A DNA stretch of 12,372 nt from Candidatus Parcubacteria bacterium (GTDB lineage Bacteria > Patescibacteria > Paceibacteria > UBA6257 > HR35). Below the pieces are notes generated by a model that saw only the letters and a list, made by a program, of their open reading frames with translations, did no database searches and was not told where the DNA came from. Shown piece after piece: positions 1-8,739 of this stretch (position 1 is the first letter of the stretch; each line of letters starts with the position of its first letter). The stretch is from NCBI GenBank assembly GCA_026004535.1, contig BPJI01000008.1, positions 1 to 12,372 on the forward strand, written 5' to 3'. The position numbers and the translations under genes were made by a program.

Positions 1-73
1 ATGAGCATGGCAAAAAATTTTTTTTTTAATTTTCAGTAAATTTATTTATAGTTTCAATTTCGAATAATGTACA
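1..73. other. AT-rich region downstream of csx1
   Basis: The bases after the csx1 stop hold an A6-T10-AA-T4 run (12-33) and otherwise plain AT-rich sequence. I see no GC-bearing hairpin that would make an intrinsic terminator, no CRISPR repeat and no gene. Where the operon ends is therefore not visible. Confidence 0.5.
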
Positions 74-1534
74 CTAATTTAAGAAATATGAAACAATTTT
101 TTTGTATGTCTGTGTTATTTTAGGATTTAATCTTATTTCTAAAGTATAAGAAATGTTTGTTCTGATAGAGTCGACAAGCTTGAGTTGAATGGAGTTTTTT
201 TCCAAACCACAATGAGCAGCAAAATTTCTTGGATTGAAGTTAGTATTTAAATCGTATGAGCTTGAATTTTTTAATAGTTCAGAATAATCAATATAATCAC
301 TCTTTGAAAGTTTAAATAATGTTTCTAATATTTCATCATTGAATAGACGGTTTAATTCACTCTTAAATTTTTTAAATTCTGCAACACTATCATATTTAGA
401 GAAAAGAATATTTTCTATATCATCAAGATTTATCAAATTAATATCTGGTTCTTTCTCATTTGTTTTTGTTATTTCTGCTTTAAGTGGTGAAGAAAATGCA
501 GGGATTTTATTTAGATTTTCTGCCAGACCTTTAAATATAGCATAATAAAAGATTATATTGGTTATTGAATGAAATTGTTTGGTTAGTTTGTTGATGCTTT
601 CAATTTCAGAATGATTACCTGTACTTGATTTAGGATGTGTTAAATTTAATATGTAGTCGGAGTATTTATGAAAAAAGTCAGATAATTTTTCTAAAATTTC
701 TTTATCATAAAGTTTTTGCTCAAAAAGGATCAATAACAATGAGTATTTAACCGAGAGAAAAATCAATGGTATATTTATTTGAAAAATATCCTTTAAAAGT
801 TTTTTTGTATTGTTCTCTTCTTCGTTGCGATTATTATATATTTTTTTGATCGAGCTATCAACAAAGTTTAGATCTAATTCGGGTAAGCTGAAAAATGCTT
901 TGGCTTTGAAGTTGGTAAAATGTAATTTGATAGGATGGTTGTTATTGGGAATAATTGGATCGGAGTAAATGATTTTAACATTTAATTTTTTATTTTTTCC
1001 ATGATAAAACTCATGAATTGGTATAAATCTATAAATGGCATTAATTAAAGCAATATTGTAAATATTTTGCCCGGAGGAAATATCCAGATGGATTTCTTCA
1101 ACATCAACATATTTCTTTAAAAGATAAAACAAAATTCTTAAAGTTATTGCTTCAAGGTTGGTATTTAGGTGTATTTCTCCAAATGGCGCAATATAATTGC
1201 CTAATGATGGCAAAACGAGAAAATCGTCTTCTGATAAGTGTGGATGATTCTGGAATAAATTTTCGGGATGTGACAAAAAATCATTAAATTTTTCTATAGA
1301 TGAGATGGCATCAATACATTTTTGAATAAATGGATCATCTGTTGAAGAGTTGAATTTTTGTATGGGTAATGAAACAGGAAAAAGCAATAATAATTGAGCT
1401 TGGTTGTTGAGTACTTCTTTTTTGTAAAAGTGTGATGTTAACTCATATTCTTTAACTTTGTCTTCATGTTTAATTGGTATTTTTTTTCTGTAATAAGAAT
1501 CTAATCTTCCAATTTGTATAATCAATTTGTTCAT
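74..1534 (-). CDS. csx1: Csx1 family CARF-HEPN ribonuclease
   Basis: A 486-residue ancillary ribonuclease of type III CRISPR. The CARF domain occupies roughly 1-215, with strand LIIQIGR (4-10) and the ligand-site block HLDISSGQNIYN (149-160), a version of the usual D-x-T/S-x-G-x-N motif of Csx1. A long helical region (about 240-420) leads to the HEPN active site RNFAAHCGLEKN (436-447), giving R-x4-H with Arg436 and His441 (DNA 212-229). HEPN dimers of this kind cut single-stranded RNA when the CARF dimer binds cyclic oligoadenylate, usually cA4; the ligand here is inferred. This is the last gene of the operon. The start at 1534-1532 follows the Card1-like stop by 11 bases, and the CARF strand begins at residue 3, so no other start fits. 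The TAG stop is at 76-74. No frameshift or missing motif is seen. Confidence 0.92.
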   Translation of the reverse strand: MNKLIIQIGRLDSYYRKKIPIKHEDKVKEYELTSHFYKKEVLNNQAQLLLLFPVSLPIQKFNSSTDDPFIQKCIDAISSIEKFNDFLSHPENLFQNHPHLSEDDFLVLPSLGNYIAPFGEIHLNTNLEAITLRILFYLLKKYVDVEEIHLDISSGQNIYNIALINAIYRFIPIHEFYHGKNKKLNVKIIYSDPIIPNNNHPIKLHFTNFKAKAFFSLPELDLNFVDSSIKKIYNNRNEEENNTKKLLKDIFQINIPLIFLSVKYSLLLILFEQKLYDKEILEKLSDFFHKYSDYILNLTHPKSSTGNHSEIESINKLTKQFHSITNIIFYYAIFKGLAENLNKIPAFSSPLKAEITKTNEKEPDINLINLDDIENILFSKYDSVAEFKKFKSELNRLFNDEILETLFKLSKSDYIDYSELLKNSSSYDLNTNFNPRNFAAHCGLEKNSIQLKLVDSIRTNISYTLEIRLNPKITQTYKKIVSYFLN

Positions 1535-1545
1535 GGAAATATGTT

Positions 1546-2607
1546 TTAAAATTTACCTGCAAAAGAATGATTGGGGGCTAGAAAAAAATTTTTGTCAAAT
1601 ACGCCTGAGATTTTGAGGGATTTGCGTTTGAATCGCTCTATATAAATATTTTGTAGTTCTGATTTATGTAAATTGTCTTGGTACGATAACCGATTTTTTA
1701 GAATCTCAATCATTTTTCCATGCAAATCAGATATGGGCTGTTGAGAGAGATGACATAAATAAGTTTTGGCACTTAAGCCCATGTTGAGGTAAAAAGAGGC
1801 CAATTTGTAATAAACTTGTGTTTGAAAATCTTTTTTCATGCGGGTTTTAGCTTCTACTATGTATAAATTATTTTTGAAAACAAACAAAACGTCTATTTCA
1901 TTATCGTTGTAATGAGGAATTAAATGAGAGCTATCTTCATCCAACCTAATTTTAACTCCACATTTTATTTGTGAATTGTCTAATTGCATGTCGCTTTTAA
2001 TTTTCCAGTATAGGTAATCTTCAAACCATTCGCCTCTGTTTTGGTAGTCATGTGTGATTTGATTAACAATAGGGGGAAATTGTTGTTTTTGTTTTGTTTT
2101 GAATATGGCGAAAACATGGTCTTTTTGTGCAGGATCTCTATGGCACAGAATATCGATGCCGTATGTTTGTAGATATTCTACAACAGTCTCGATTTTGGAG
2201 GTCAATTTCTCTCTTTTATGGCCGTTTATTATGATAATCTCATTGGAGTTGATGGGTAAATAGACGAACTTGACATTTTCGTGGTTTGTAGAGACGAGGT
2301 TGGTAAAGAAATCATAAATAGCAAGTGCCATTAGTTTGGTGCCTCCGGTGAGGTTGATGATGATGGGGGAGTCATTGATTTCAGAGAAATGGGTGGTGAG
2401 TACATCCTGAATGCCTTTTAAGTCTTCGTCGGGTATGTTGATAGATATGAGGTTTTTGGATGAAAGATTCAGGGCTTTTTTAAGATGTTTGGCGCGTTGT
2501 TGCATTTGTTGGGTAGTGAGAAATATGTGCCTTTCGGGTTGGTAGTGTTTGGCTACCAATAGGTTAGGAATGTTGTGGTCGGATATGATGGAGAGGAGGG
2601 TGGGCAT
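1546..2607 (-). CDS. Card1/Can2-like CARF nuclease (PD-(D/E)xK, DUF1887-type)
   Basis: A 353-residue cyclic-oligoadenylate-activated nuclease. The CARF domain (1 to about 145) has SIISDHNIPNLLVAKHY (6-22) and the ligand motif INLTGGTKLMALAIYDFF (84-101). The C-terminal domain holds a complete restriction-like site: Glu196 in GEWFED (192-197), Asp239 in NEIDVLF (236-242), and Glu252 and Lys254 in YIVEAKT (249-255). This matches Card1/Can2, which are dimeric proteins that nick or degrade DNA and RNA when cyclic tetra-adenylate binds; that activity and ligand are inferred by family. A linker of mixed character (about 145-190) joins the domains. It is translated after the complex genes and 11 bases before csx1, so two effectors close the operon. 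DNA coding for the N-terminal half (about 2340-2620) is clearly richer in G+C than the rest, which could mark a recombined CARF module. Nuclease class is sure; substrate preference is not readable. Confidence 0.9.
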   Translation of the reverse strand: MPTLLSIISDHNIPNLLVAKHYQPERHIFLTTQQMQQRAKHLKKALNLSSKNLISINIPDEDLKGIQDVLTTHFSEINDSPIIINLTGGTKLMALAIYDFFTNLVSTNHENVKFVYLPINSNEIIIINGHKREKLTSKIETVVEYLQTYGIDILCHRDPAQKDHVFAIFKTKQKQQFPPIVNQITHDYQNRGEWFEDYLYWKIKSDMQLDNSQIKCGVKIRLDEDSSHLIPHYNDNEIDVLFVFKNNLYIVEAKTRMKKDFQTQVYYKLASFYLNMGLSAKTYLCHLSQQPISDLHGKMIEILKNRLSYQDNLHKSELQNIYIERFKRKSLKISGVFDKNFFLAPNHSFAGKF

Positions 2608-2614
2608 GGGTAGA

Positions 2615-4582
2615 TCAGTATTTGGATGGTTTTTTCAATACAGGTCTATTTCTGAACTCATTTCCATTCTGAGGATGTTCTATTTCCATATATCTTGTTT
2701 TTTCATTCCAGAGGGATTGTTTGGTTTTGCTCCAATCTAAAAGATGTTTTAATTCATTTAGCCGGGGTGTATCCCATAGGTTTTGAGCATTGCCTCTGTC
2801 AAGGTCCGAAATTTTATTTAAAATGTATTTTTCAAAAGCTTTGGTAAATTCTTCAGGATTTTGATTTTCTTCAGGCAGGTAGAAACTGTTGTTATCGTCA
2901 AATAGCTTGCTATACCGTTGCTTTCTGTTAGAAATCGTCAAATTAGAGGTAATTTTTACACTTCCTAAGCCAAGCGGTTTTCCCATGCCAAGTTTATGGT
3001 AGCAATTTTCAGGCAAGTTCAAGACAAACAATAATGCGCCTAATTCTTCTTTTGAGAGGTTCTCGAAACGGATACGACCTTTAAATTTCTTATTCTTTTT
3101 TACCGGGCGGATGACAGTATGTTGTGTATCATCATATATTTCTCTGCCTTCATTCCATGAGAAGGGCTCATTGCTATCAGAAGGTGTATTTCTATGCCAG
3201 TAAAGTTTATAACCACGAATTTTAGCTTCGGAGTCCCAATGATTTAGGTTGCTTTTATTAGCATTTTCGGGCTGTTCGAGATAATGCTGGAAAGTAGTAG
3301 GTTTAGGTTCTGAAAGGATTTTTGGGGAGGTATTCGGTAAAAAAGCATTTTCAGGATTATCCAATAAATCAGCATCTTCAAAAAATACCCGGCTAGCCCA
3401 TTTATCCTCTTTTCCGAAAATGGCTTCAGCAAAATCGGTTGAATTATTTTTATGTAAGTTTTCCGGGATATGATCTCCAATGGTTTTTTCGTAGGGGAGG
3501 CGGAAATATCTGGTATGTCCAAAAGCTATTCTTTCCTCATTATTAGAATCAATATATTTTACAAAGAATATAGGTACTCCATTTTCAAATCGTATTTTTT
3601 CGATTTTATGTTCATCATTATGATCATTATTTTTGAATAAATATTTTTCTTTGGCTGATTTCAAAATATCTATGGGTATGTTTCTATTCAAATCTTTTTT
3701 ATAGTAATCTATGTCTTTGTTCGAAATGTAGATTTTTTCTTTTTCAAAATCAGGAGGATAAATCCTCCAATTATATTTTTTGGTATTTCCCATTTTACCA
3801 GACCAAACTATCCAACATCCATCATCTTGTAAGTTATAATCGAATTCCTTTGTGGTATCTTTTATTTTTTCATAACCTAATTGATTGATGGAATCTGATT
3901 GAACAGGAATAACGTAAAATTGTTTTTTACCCGAATCATAATTCAAATAACCTGCATTAACCTTTTTATTAATCTTTTGCTGATAAATTTTTCTTAAATT
4001 TGAAATATCAGCTAATCCACGGTAATACAATCTTTCATCATCATAATAATGAAATTTTCCAAAACTAACAATTTCCACAAGGGTTCTAATCATGCCGCGT
4101 AAGGAGCTACCCGGGATTTTGTATTGACCATTGATATTAAAAAAGTCAGGGTCGGATTCACCTTTTTCATTGGTATTTCGTATGTATAGAGGAGTTAGAG
4201 TTTCAATCTCAAGGTCAATGTGGCCGGTATATCTGTCATTGTGGTATTTATCAAAATCAGGTGCTTGTTGTGTTTCAACAACAGAATGATTTAATGGAAC
4301 AAAATTGTAGGGGGCCTTGGCAGCTTTGACGTCAGCATTTATATCAGAGTTTTGTGATTTTATATCTTGATTTTTTGACGAATTTTCCTGAACAGTATAT
4401 TCTTTTCCTTCGCAAATTATCTTAAGTATTTTATTCCCTTCACGAAAAACGGTTGCTTCTTTTCCATTCAAACTTTCCGGAATATTGAAACGTTTATCTG
4501 CCTTCTGATTAATTCCTTCTAATACTACATCGTATCCTTTTTTTGTTTTGACTATACTGATTTTAACTTTTTTTTGTTCCAT
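2615..4582 (-). CDS. Cas7-insertion RAMP protein (TIGR03986-like) with extra N-terminal domain
   Basis: A 655-residue RAMP protein of type III-D loci. The family signature APYNFVPLN is at residues 90-98. The Cas7 core then starts with HIDLEIETLTPLYIR (121-135), followed by SDPDFFNINGQYKIPGSS (143-160), with Asp144/Asp146 near the Cas7 cleavage position, and LRGMIRTLVEI (161-171). The closing half returns with VIRPVKK (490-496), GRIRFENLSKEELGALLFVL (502-521) and the glycine-rich loop LGMGKPLGLGSVKI (531-544). Roughly residues 175-485 between the halves form a large insertion with many aromatic and charged residues, the feature that gave this subunit its name in the Synechocystis III-Dv complex. 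Ahead of the signature is an extra strand-rich domain (about 1-65) plus a polar linker (66-89). In the complex this subunit should cap the crRNA backbone at one end. The C-terminal 100 residues are helical. The gene ends 7 bases before the Card1-like gene. Confidence 0.88.
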   Translation of the reverse strand: MEQKKVKISIVKTKKGYDVVLEGINQKADKRFNIPESLNGKEATVFREGNKILKIICEGKEYTVQENSSKNQDIKSQNSDINADVKAAKAPYNFVPLNHSVVETQQAPDFDKYHNDRYTGHIDLEIETLTPLYIRNTNEKGESDPDFFNINGQYKIPGSSLRGMIRTLVEIVSFGKFHYYDDERLYYRGLADISNLRKIYQQKINKKVNAGYLNYDSGKKQFYVIPVQSDSINQLGYEKIKDTTKEFDYNLQDDGCWIVWSGKMGNTKKYNWRIYPPDFEKEKIYISNKDIDYYKKDLNRNIPIDILKSAKEKYLFKNNDHNDEHKIEKIRFENGVPIFFVKYIDSNNEERIAFGHTRYFRLPYEKTIGDHIPENLHKNNSTDFAEAIFGKEDKWASRVFFEDADLLDNPENAFLPNTSPKILSEPKPTTFQHYLEQPENANKSNLNHWDSEAKIRGYKLYWHRNTPSDSNEPFSWNEGREIYDDTQHTVIRPVKKNKKFKGRIRFENLSKEELGALLFVLNLPENCYHKLGMGKPLGLGSVKITSNLTISNRKQRYSKLFDDNNSFYLPEENQNPEEFTKAFEKYILNKISDLDRGNAQNLWDTPRLNELKHLLDWSKTKQSLWNEKTRYMEIEHPQNGNEFRNRPVLKKPSKY

Positions 4583-4587
4583 AATAT

Positions 4588-5139
4588 TTAGATTTTTATT
4601 TCAACCATGCGGGTTAATTTAATGGCATATTGCCCGATTTCATTTGGTTCAATATAATTGCGAGTTAATAAAATAAGAGGTGTTCTCAATTCTGTACTGG
4701 GGGTTAAATGAAAATTTTCTGCAATATTTTTTCCTAAGGGAGTTTTCATCCCCATCTGAAGTAATGAAATTTTTCCATTTTCCTCCGTCAATACATTTTT
4801 TCCTGATATAATTTGTTTAGCATCAAAATATTCTGTTGGTGTGCCATTTTCATTATCATTGTCCTGAATATGTTTGACAATCCATTGATTCATTCTTTGA
4901 AATATTCGTATTTCCTGAACCGGGTTAAATATTCTTGCTTCTATAAGTTGACAATCATGAATCGATTGTAACAAAACCTCCAAATAATTATCAATAAAAA
5001 TATCAATGATTAAATCACTTTTGTTCCATTGGACAATATAAGTTTGTTCAACGTTATGGCTTATGGCATTTCTTAGAATATCAGCAGCTAAATTAATTTG
5101 ATGAATAGATCTTTTTGTTTGCTTAATTTCTCTTACCAT
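4588..5139 (-). CDS. csx19: Csx19-like type III-D accessory subunit
   Basis: A 183-residue protein that I assign to Csx19 (TIGR03984-like) from its size, from the block LIEARIFNPVQEIRIFQR (65-82) and from the C-terminal pattern RNYIEPNEIGQYAIKLTRMV (160-179). Its place between the tandem Cas7 and the long Cas7 is also typical of type III-D. Csx19 has no known catalytic motif. In the Synechocystis III-Dv complex it is a structural subunit of the effector, and I infer the same here. Predicted structure from sequence: an N-terminal helix (about 8-28), then mainly strands; no membrane segment or signal peptide. The start lies 2 bases after the preceding stop (TAACTATG on the minus strand) and the stop lies 5 bases before the next ATG, so translation is probably coupled at both ends. 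Assignment rests on motif memory and synteny, so it is less sure than its neighbours. Confidence 0.75.
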   Translation of the reverse strand: MVREIKQTKRSIHQINLAADILRNAISHNVEQTYIVQWNKSDLIIDIFIDNYLEVLLQSIHDCQLIEARIFNPVQEIRIFQRMNQWIVKHIQDNDNENGTPTEYFDAKQIISGKNVLTEENGKISLLQMGMKTPLGKNIAENFHLTPSTELRTPLILLTRNYIEPNEIGQYAIKLTRMVEIKI

Positions 5140-5141
5140 AG

Positions 5142-6542
5142 TTAGTTATTTAAATGGTTGATAAAATCAGTTACATAAGATTCAAGCTTATTTTTATCGC
5201 TGGTGATTTCCAAATGAGCTTCCTTTTGTTCTAATGTATAGGATTGATTTCCATCTGTAATTTCGGCTTTGCTTCCTATAAGTACGCTGGCACCTCTGGC
5301 CTTATCTGCACCAATGGCCAGATCGGAAGTCCATAAATCTTTGAGTATTAATAATAATAAACCCTTTTCCCAATTTTTCGGGTTTTTCAATTGTAGGTTT
5401 ATGTGGACAGCGTCCTGTCCTTTTGACCATAACAAAATGGCATTAAACAATGCACTGTCGATGGTTCCACCTGTAAAACGGTTAATTTTGATGCCGTTTT
5501 TTAATTTTTCCACAGTGTTTTCAATGATAGTTTCCTTTACAATAAGCCGACTTTTGATTTTTTTTGCTTCCTTATTTTCAGCATTTGTATTTTCAGTATC
5601 TGCCCAACCAAAAGTTTCTTTTATGAGTTCTTCTCCGTTGCCATTTAAAGTGTTTATGATACGGATAGCTCTGCTGCGAATCACTCCTTTTAATGAAGTG
5701 CCGGACAAAACAGGTTTTCCATTGGATTTTAATGGCACCTTGTCGGCAATGTCGTTTGTATCAGGTTCACAACCGATGAGTAAACTACTTTTGATTTTGA
5801 AGCATGCAGATATTGAAAAAATTTTGTTTGATTTTACGGAAAATGGTTCATAATCTATTGGGTCAATGGATTTTTTATTGAAAACATCTGCATTTTGTAA
5901 TATATATTCAAACCAAATTTTGCTATCATCGGGATTTGAAAAATTTAAATTAAGAAAATTAAATTCCTTTAATTTTATAACGCCAAATCCTTTAGTAGTC
6001 ATTGCACCTACGGCAAAGTGTTCGTTTTGATTTTCTAAAATCTGTTTGATTGTGGCTAATAGCTTCAAAAGATCTTTTTTAAAACTATCAGTGTGACCGG
6101 AAAATAGATTTAATTCCATATTGAGCACGAATACGTGTTCCGGTTCAACAATTTCATAGTCGTATTTTGCCCCTTTTTTGGCCATATTGGTTTTAATATC
6201 AATGGCTACACCGTCTCTTATATTTATAACTGTTTTTTTGTCAGCTTTTAAATCAAAAAAAGTGGATAAAGCTTGATTATCCTGATAACCGAAAAAGATA
6301 TTTAGAATGTCTTTTGGTACCTCATAGTTTTCTACCAAAAAGTGCCTTAAAGCACCTTTAAAAGAAGTGCCGGGTATGTAGAAATTGCCATGTTCGTCTT
6401 TAATTACTTCAGTGTCAACCCATCCCGATTGTTTGCCGGTTCCAATTATAATCGGAGTTTTGTTTTCAATAGTGGCTTTTATTAGCCACTTGCCAATCAA
6501 TTTGTTTGAACATTCATTGTTCATATTCTTAACTTTTTTCAT
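5142..6542 (-). CDS. Cas7-2x: tandem Csm3-like RAMP protein of type III-D complex
   Basis: Two Csm3/Cas7-type RAMP domains in one 466-residue chain; each should hold one stretch of crRNA and cut the paired target RNA. Domain 1 (about 15-200) has IIIGTGKQSG (31-40), VDTEVIKD (42-49) with candidate catalytic Asp43, YIPGTSFKGALR (55-66), RDGVAID (109-115) and the loop GAMTTKGFGVIKL (179-191). Domain 2 (about 240-432) repeats the plan: LLIGCEP (254-260), DIADKVPLKSNGKPVLSGTS (264-283) with candidate Asp267, LKGVIRS (284-290), NRFTGGTIDSALFN (354-367), and GADKARGASVLIG (411-423). Both domains keep the aspartate, so two active sites are expected. A short helical tail (about 433-466) is unlike the usual Cas7 end. 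It starts inside csx10 and ends 2 bases before csx19, in the centre of the complex genes. Length and plan match the Cas7-2x subunit of the Synechocystis III-Dv complex. Confidence 0.92.
   Translation of the reverse strand: MKKVKNMNNECSNKLIGKWLIKATIENKTPIIIGTGKQSGWVDTEVIKDEHGNFYIPGTSFKGALRHFLVENYEVPKDILNIFFGYQDNQALSTFFDLKADKKTVINIRDGVAIDIKTNMAKKGAKYDYEIVEPEHVFVLNMELNLFSGHTDSFKKDLLKLLATIKQILENQNEHFAVGAMTTKGFGVIKLKEFNFLNLNFSNPDDSKIWFEYILQNADVFNKKSIDPIDYEPFSVKSNKIFSISACFKIKSSLLIGCEPDTNDIADKVPLKSNGKPVLSGTSLKGVIRSRAIRIINTLNGNGEELIKETFGWADTENTNAENKEAKKIKSRLIVKETIIENTVEKLKNGIKINRFTGGTIDSALFNAILLWSKGQDAVHINLQLKNPKNWEKGLLLLILKDLWTSDLAIGADKARGASVLIGSKAEITDGNQSYTLEQKEAHLEITSDKNKLESYVTDFINHLNN
6529..6542 (-). 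other. 14-base overlap of csx10 end and cas7-2x start
   Basis: The ATG at 6542-6540 lies inside the last codons of csx10, in another frame, with the csx10 TAA at 6531-6529. A second in-frame ATG at 6524-6522 (residue 7 of the longer form) lies 4 bases after that stop. The Cas7 fold begins only near residue 15, so either start gives a complete protein and the sequence does not decide. Both arrangements favour translational coupling. Confidence 0.6.
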
Positions 6543-8733
6543 TTTTTTGATTTAAACGAACTTGTTTGAAAAAGGCAATCCAATAATTGAAATAATACTT
6601 GTTGATAATATCATTTCTATCTATGTTCATTAAAGAATCTCTCAATCTTTCAAAAAATTGATTTAATTCTTGTAATTCAACATTATTTTCAATTTGATTA
6701 TGTAATTCTTTACATAAAGCATCAATCAAATCTGCTTTTTCTAACTGTTCATATGCTTTTTTGCCTTTAATTCCGGTTTCCTCATTTTCTAAAAAGTTAT
6801 TTTTAAAATCATCTTTAGTGGTATATTTTTGAAGAGCATTTATCATTCTTCCGCATAAACTAGGTGTAATATTTGGTTTTTTTTCTTTTGCTTCTTTCAG
6901 ACCGATATATTCAATTCTTTTTTTATATTCGTGTTCAATAATGTTTAGAAGGATATTTTTTGATTTTTGAATCGTTGTTTTTGATATATTCTTTTCTCTT
7001 TTCTCTTTTTCTACTTTTAATTCCTCATTAAAAGCGTTATATATTTTTATTCTTCCATACCCGAGATGAGTAAACTCGCCTATTCCCTTTTCAACTAAAT
7101 TTTGTAATGCTTTATTTAATGTTGCGTCAATGTTATTATCGAATTTTAAATGGAAAGCGGAACCTTCTTTAATAGCAAGGTAGGTTTTGCATTTGGTTCC
7201 CCAAACATGGTTAAAGAAATTCACTTTTTCTATGCGAACAATGCTATTAACGATATTACAGTATGTAAGATTCAATTGTTGTAAATACTTTTTAAGGTTC
7301 TCAATGGATAAATCAGGTTCTCCATCTTCATCAAGAAGAATAATTGGTGAAATAGCACATAAAACAATTTCATTATCATTAGAAAAGTCAAATTCGTTTT
7401 TTTCATTATGGTTTTCTAAAATTTCAATTTTTACCTTGCCATATTGAGATGTTTTGGAACGTCCGATGTAGCCAATCCATTCTTTTGATACGTTAAAAAA
7501 TAAATTTAATAATTCTTTTGGACCTGAAATGGTGGCTATAAACTCATTATTAGGTTCAATGGAGTCGTAGTAAAAGATAGCTCCATCCTCGTTCTTTCCT
7601 TTTATTCTATCTCTACTTCCATGAAAATAAGCGCGAGTAGATATTGAAATAGTTGAAATTTTATTCTCATTGATTATTGCAAATCCTGTGCTCGTCCTGG
7701 TTAATTCTTCGGGTTCATTGTTGAATATGTCACAAATATTTTCATCGTTACTTTTTGAAGATTGTAGATGTTGTGGGAATGGCAAGTAAACATTATGCTC
7801 AAAAAAGGGATAAGCCGGACCAAATGATATTTTGTCTTCTATAAAACATAACTTAAATAATTCATCGTTATGAGCATTATCCGTGTTTAAACCTCTTTGT
7901 TTCATTAACTTTCTTGCGAACAAACCACGAATGGTAGTGCCGGGAATATAAAGGCGGGTATCGGTTGTGTTTAAATCTCCTGTCCGGTCAGATAATAAAA
8001 CTGGGCTTAATGTAGTGATTTTTATATTATAAGAGGCAAGGTCGTCTAAATTTTTCAGTTGATAGATTGCTGTACTTATATTACTACTTTTGGCCGGTGT
8101 ATTTTTTTCTTTGAGTAGTTTTATAATTTCATAAAAGTCAGATGGATAATTAATATCGATATTACATGCTACCATTCCAAAACCGGTATTGCGATTTTGG
8201 CCAAGTTTTCGCAGGTTTTTGACAGCAAGATAAAGCAATATTTGTTCTTGTTGGCCTAAATTATTGACATCAATTTCTCCCTCAAAAGTTATGTCGGGTT
8301 TTATTACACGTATAGTTCGTAAGGAATGTTCTTTTGCAATTCCATTTTCATCAATAGCTGTTTGTTGACGAATAGTTGTGAAATAACTAAGAATATTATG
8401 ACGATTTAAAAGTGATTTATTCTTATCATTTTCATTCAGCAAATGTTCAAATTCATCTTTAACTATGGAGTAGTCTTGTATAAATAGATTAGGAAAATGA
8501 ATTTTGCCCTGTATTGACTCACAACCAAACAAGTTTTCTATCAGATCGGTTCGTTCAATATCCAAAATTTCAAGACATTCAATGGCTGATTCTTTTAATA
8601 GTCCTTTTAACCGTTTGGCCGGAATAAAAGGAAATCCCAAAGAGTCATACAAAATGTCGCTATCAATAATTCCTGCTCCTTCTCCGGAAGACACAGCAGT
8701 ATAAGATTTAGTTGTAATGGTAAATCTTGCCAT
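6529..8733 (-). CDS. csx10: Csx10: fused Cas7-Cas5-Cas11 RAMP subunit of a type III-D complex
   Basis: A 734-residue multi-domain RAMP protein. Residues 1 to about 190 are a Cas7-like domain: GEGAGIIDSDILYD (17-30) with Asp24/Asp26 at the position of the Cas7 target-RNA cleavage aspartate, IPAKRLKGLLKE (37-48), and a glycine-rich loop KLGQNRNTGFGMV (176-188). This opening is the Csx10 signature. A second RAMP unit, probably Cas5, runs from about 235 to 565: strand KITTLSPVLLSD (238-249), YIPGTTIRGLFARKL (262-276), and two loops, YIGRSKTSQYGKVKI (422-436) and EFTHLGYGRIKI (553-564). From about 575 to the end the chain is charged and helical (with SLCGRMINAL at 625-634), which fits a fused Cas11-like small subunit. 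This is the Cas7-5-11 layout described for the Synechocystis type III-Dv complex. No separate cas5 or cas11 gene is in the operon, which supports the fusion reading. The Csx10 family is sure; the exact domain limits and the Cas11 identity are inferred. Confidence 0.88.
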   Translation of the reverse strand: MARFTITTKSYTAVSSGEGAGIIDSDILYDSLGFPFIPAKRLKGLLKESAIECLEILDIERTDLIENLFGCESIQGKIHFPNLFIQDYSIVKDEFEHLLNENDKNKSLLNRHNILSYFTTIRQQTAIDENGIAKEHSLRTIRVIKPDITFEGEIDVNNLGQQEQILLYLAVKNLRKLGQNRNTGFGMVACNIDINYPSDFYEIIKLLKEKNTPAKSSNISTAIYQLKNLDDLASYNIKITTLSPVLLSDRTGDLNTTDTRLYIPGTTIRGLFARKLMKQRGLNTDNAHNDELFKLCFIEDKISFGPAYPFFEHNVYLPFPQHLQSSKSNDENICDIFNNEPEELTRTSTGFAIINENKISTISISTRAYFHGSRDRIKGKNEDGAIFYYDSIEPNNEFIATISGPKELLNLFFNVSKEWIGYIGRSKTSQYGKVKIEILENHNEKNEFDFSNDNEIVLCAISPIILLDEDGEPDLSIENLKKYLQQLNLTYCNIVNSIVRIEKVNFFNHVWGTKCKTYLAIKEGSAFHLKFDNNIDATLNKALQNLVEKGIGEFTHLGYGRIKIYNAFNEELKVEKEKREKNISKTTIQKSKNILLNIIEHEYKKRIEYIGLKEAKEKKPNITPSLCGRMINALQKYTTKDDFKNNFLENEETGIKGKKAYEQLEKADLIDALCKELHNQIENNVELQELNQFFERLRDSLMNIDRNDIINKYYFNYWIAFFKQVRLNQKNEKS

Positions 8734-8739
8734 AAGATT

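Noticed and set aside
12..33. A6-T10-AA-T4 run as a terminator for the operon
   Set aside because: The A and T runs are adjacent with no loop and no G-C pairs, so a stable hairpin before a T-run on the minus strand is not supported.
3244..3522. 92-codon frame on the minus strand inside the Cas7-insertion gene
   Set aside because: It is another reading frame of the same strand inside a gene with clear motifs on both sides of it, and it has no recognisable product.
5269..5853. Open frame of 194 codons on the plus strand
   Set aside because: It lies wholly opposite the tandem Cas7 gene, whose two RAMP domains are clear, and its translation shows no family features; the other plus-strand frames in the window are the same kind of shadow.
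6529..8733. Cas7-11 (type III-E) as identity of the 734-residue protein
   Set aside because: It has only one Cas7 unit plus a second RAMP unit and a helical tail, and separate tandem Cas7, Cas7-insertion and cas10 genes are present; this fits Csx10 / Cas7-5-11 of type III-D instead.
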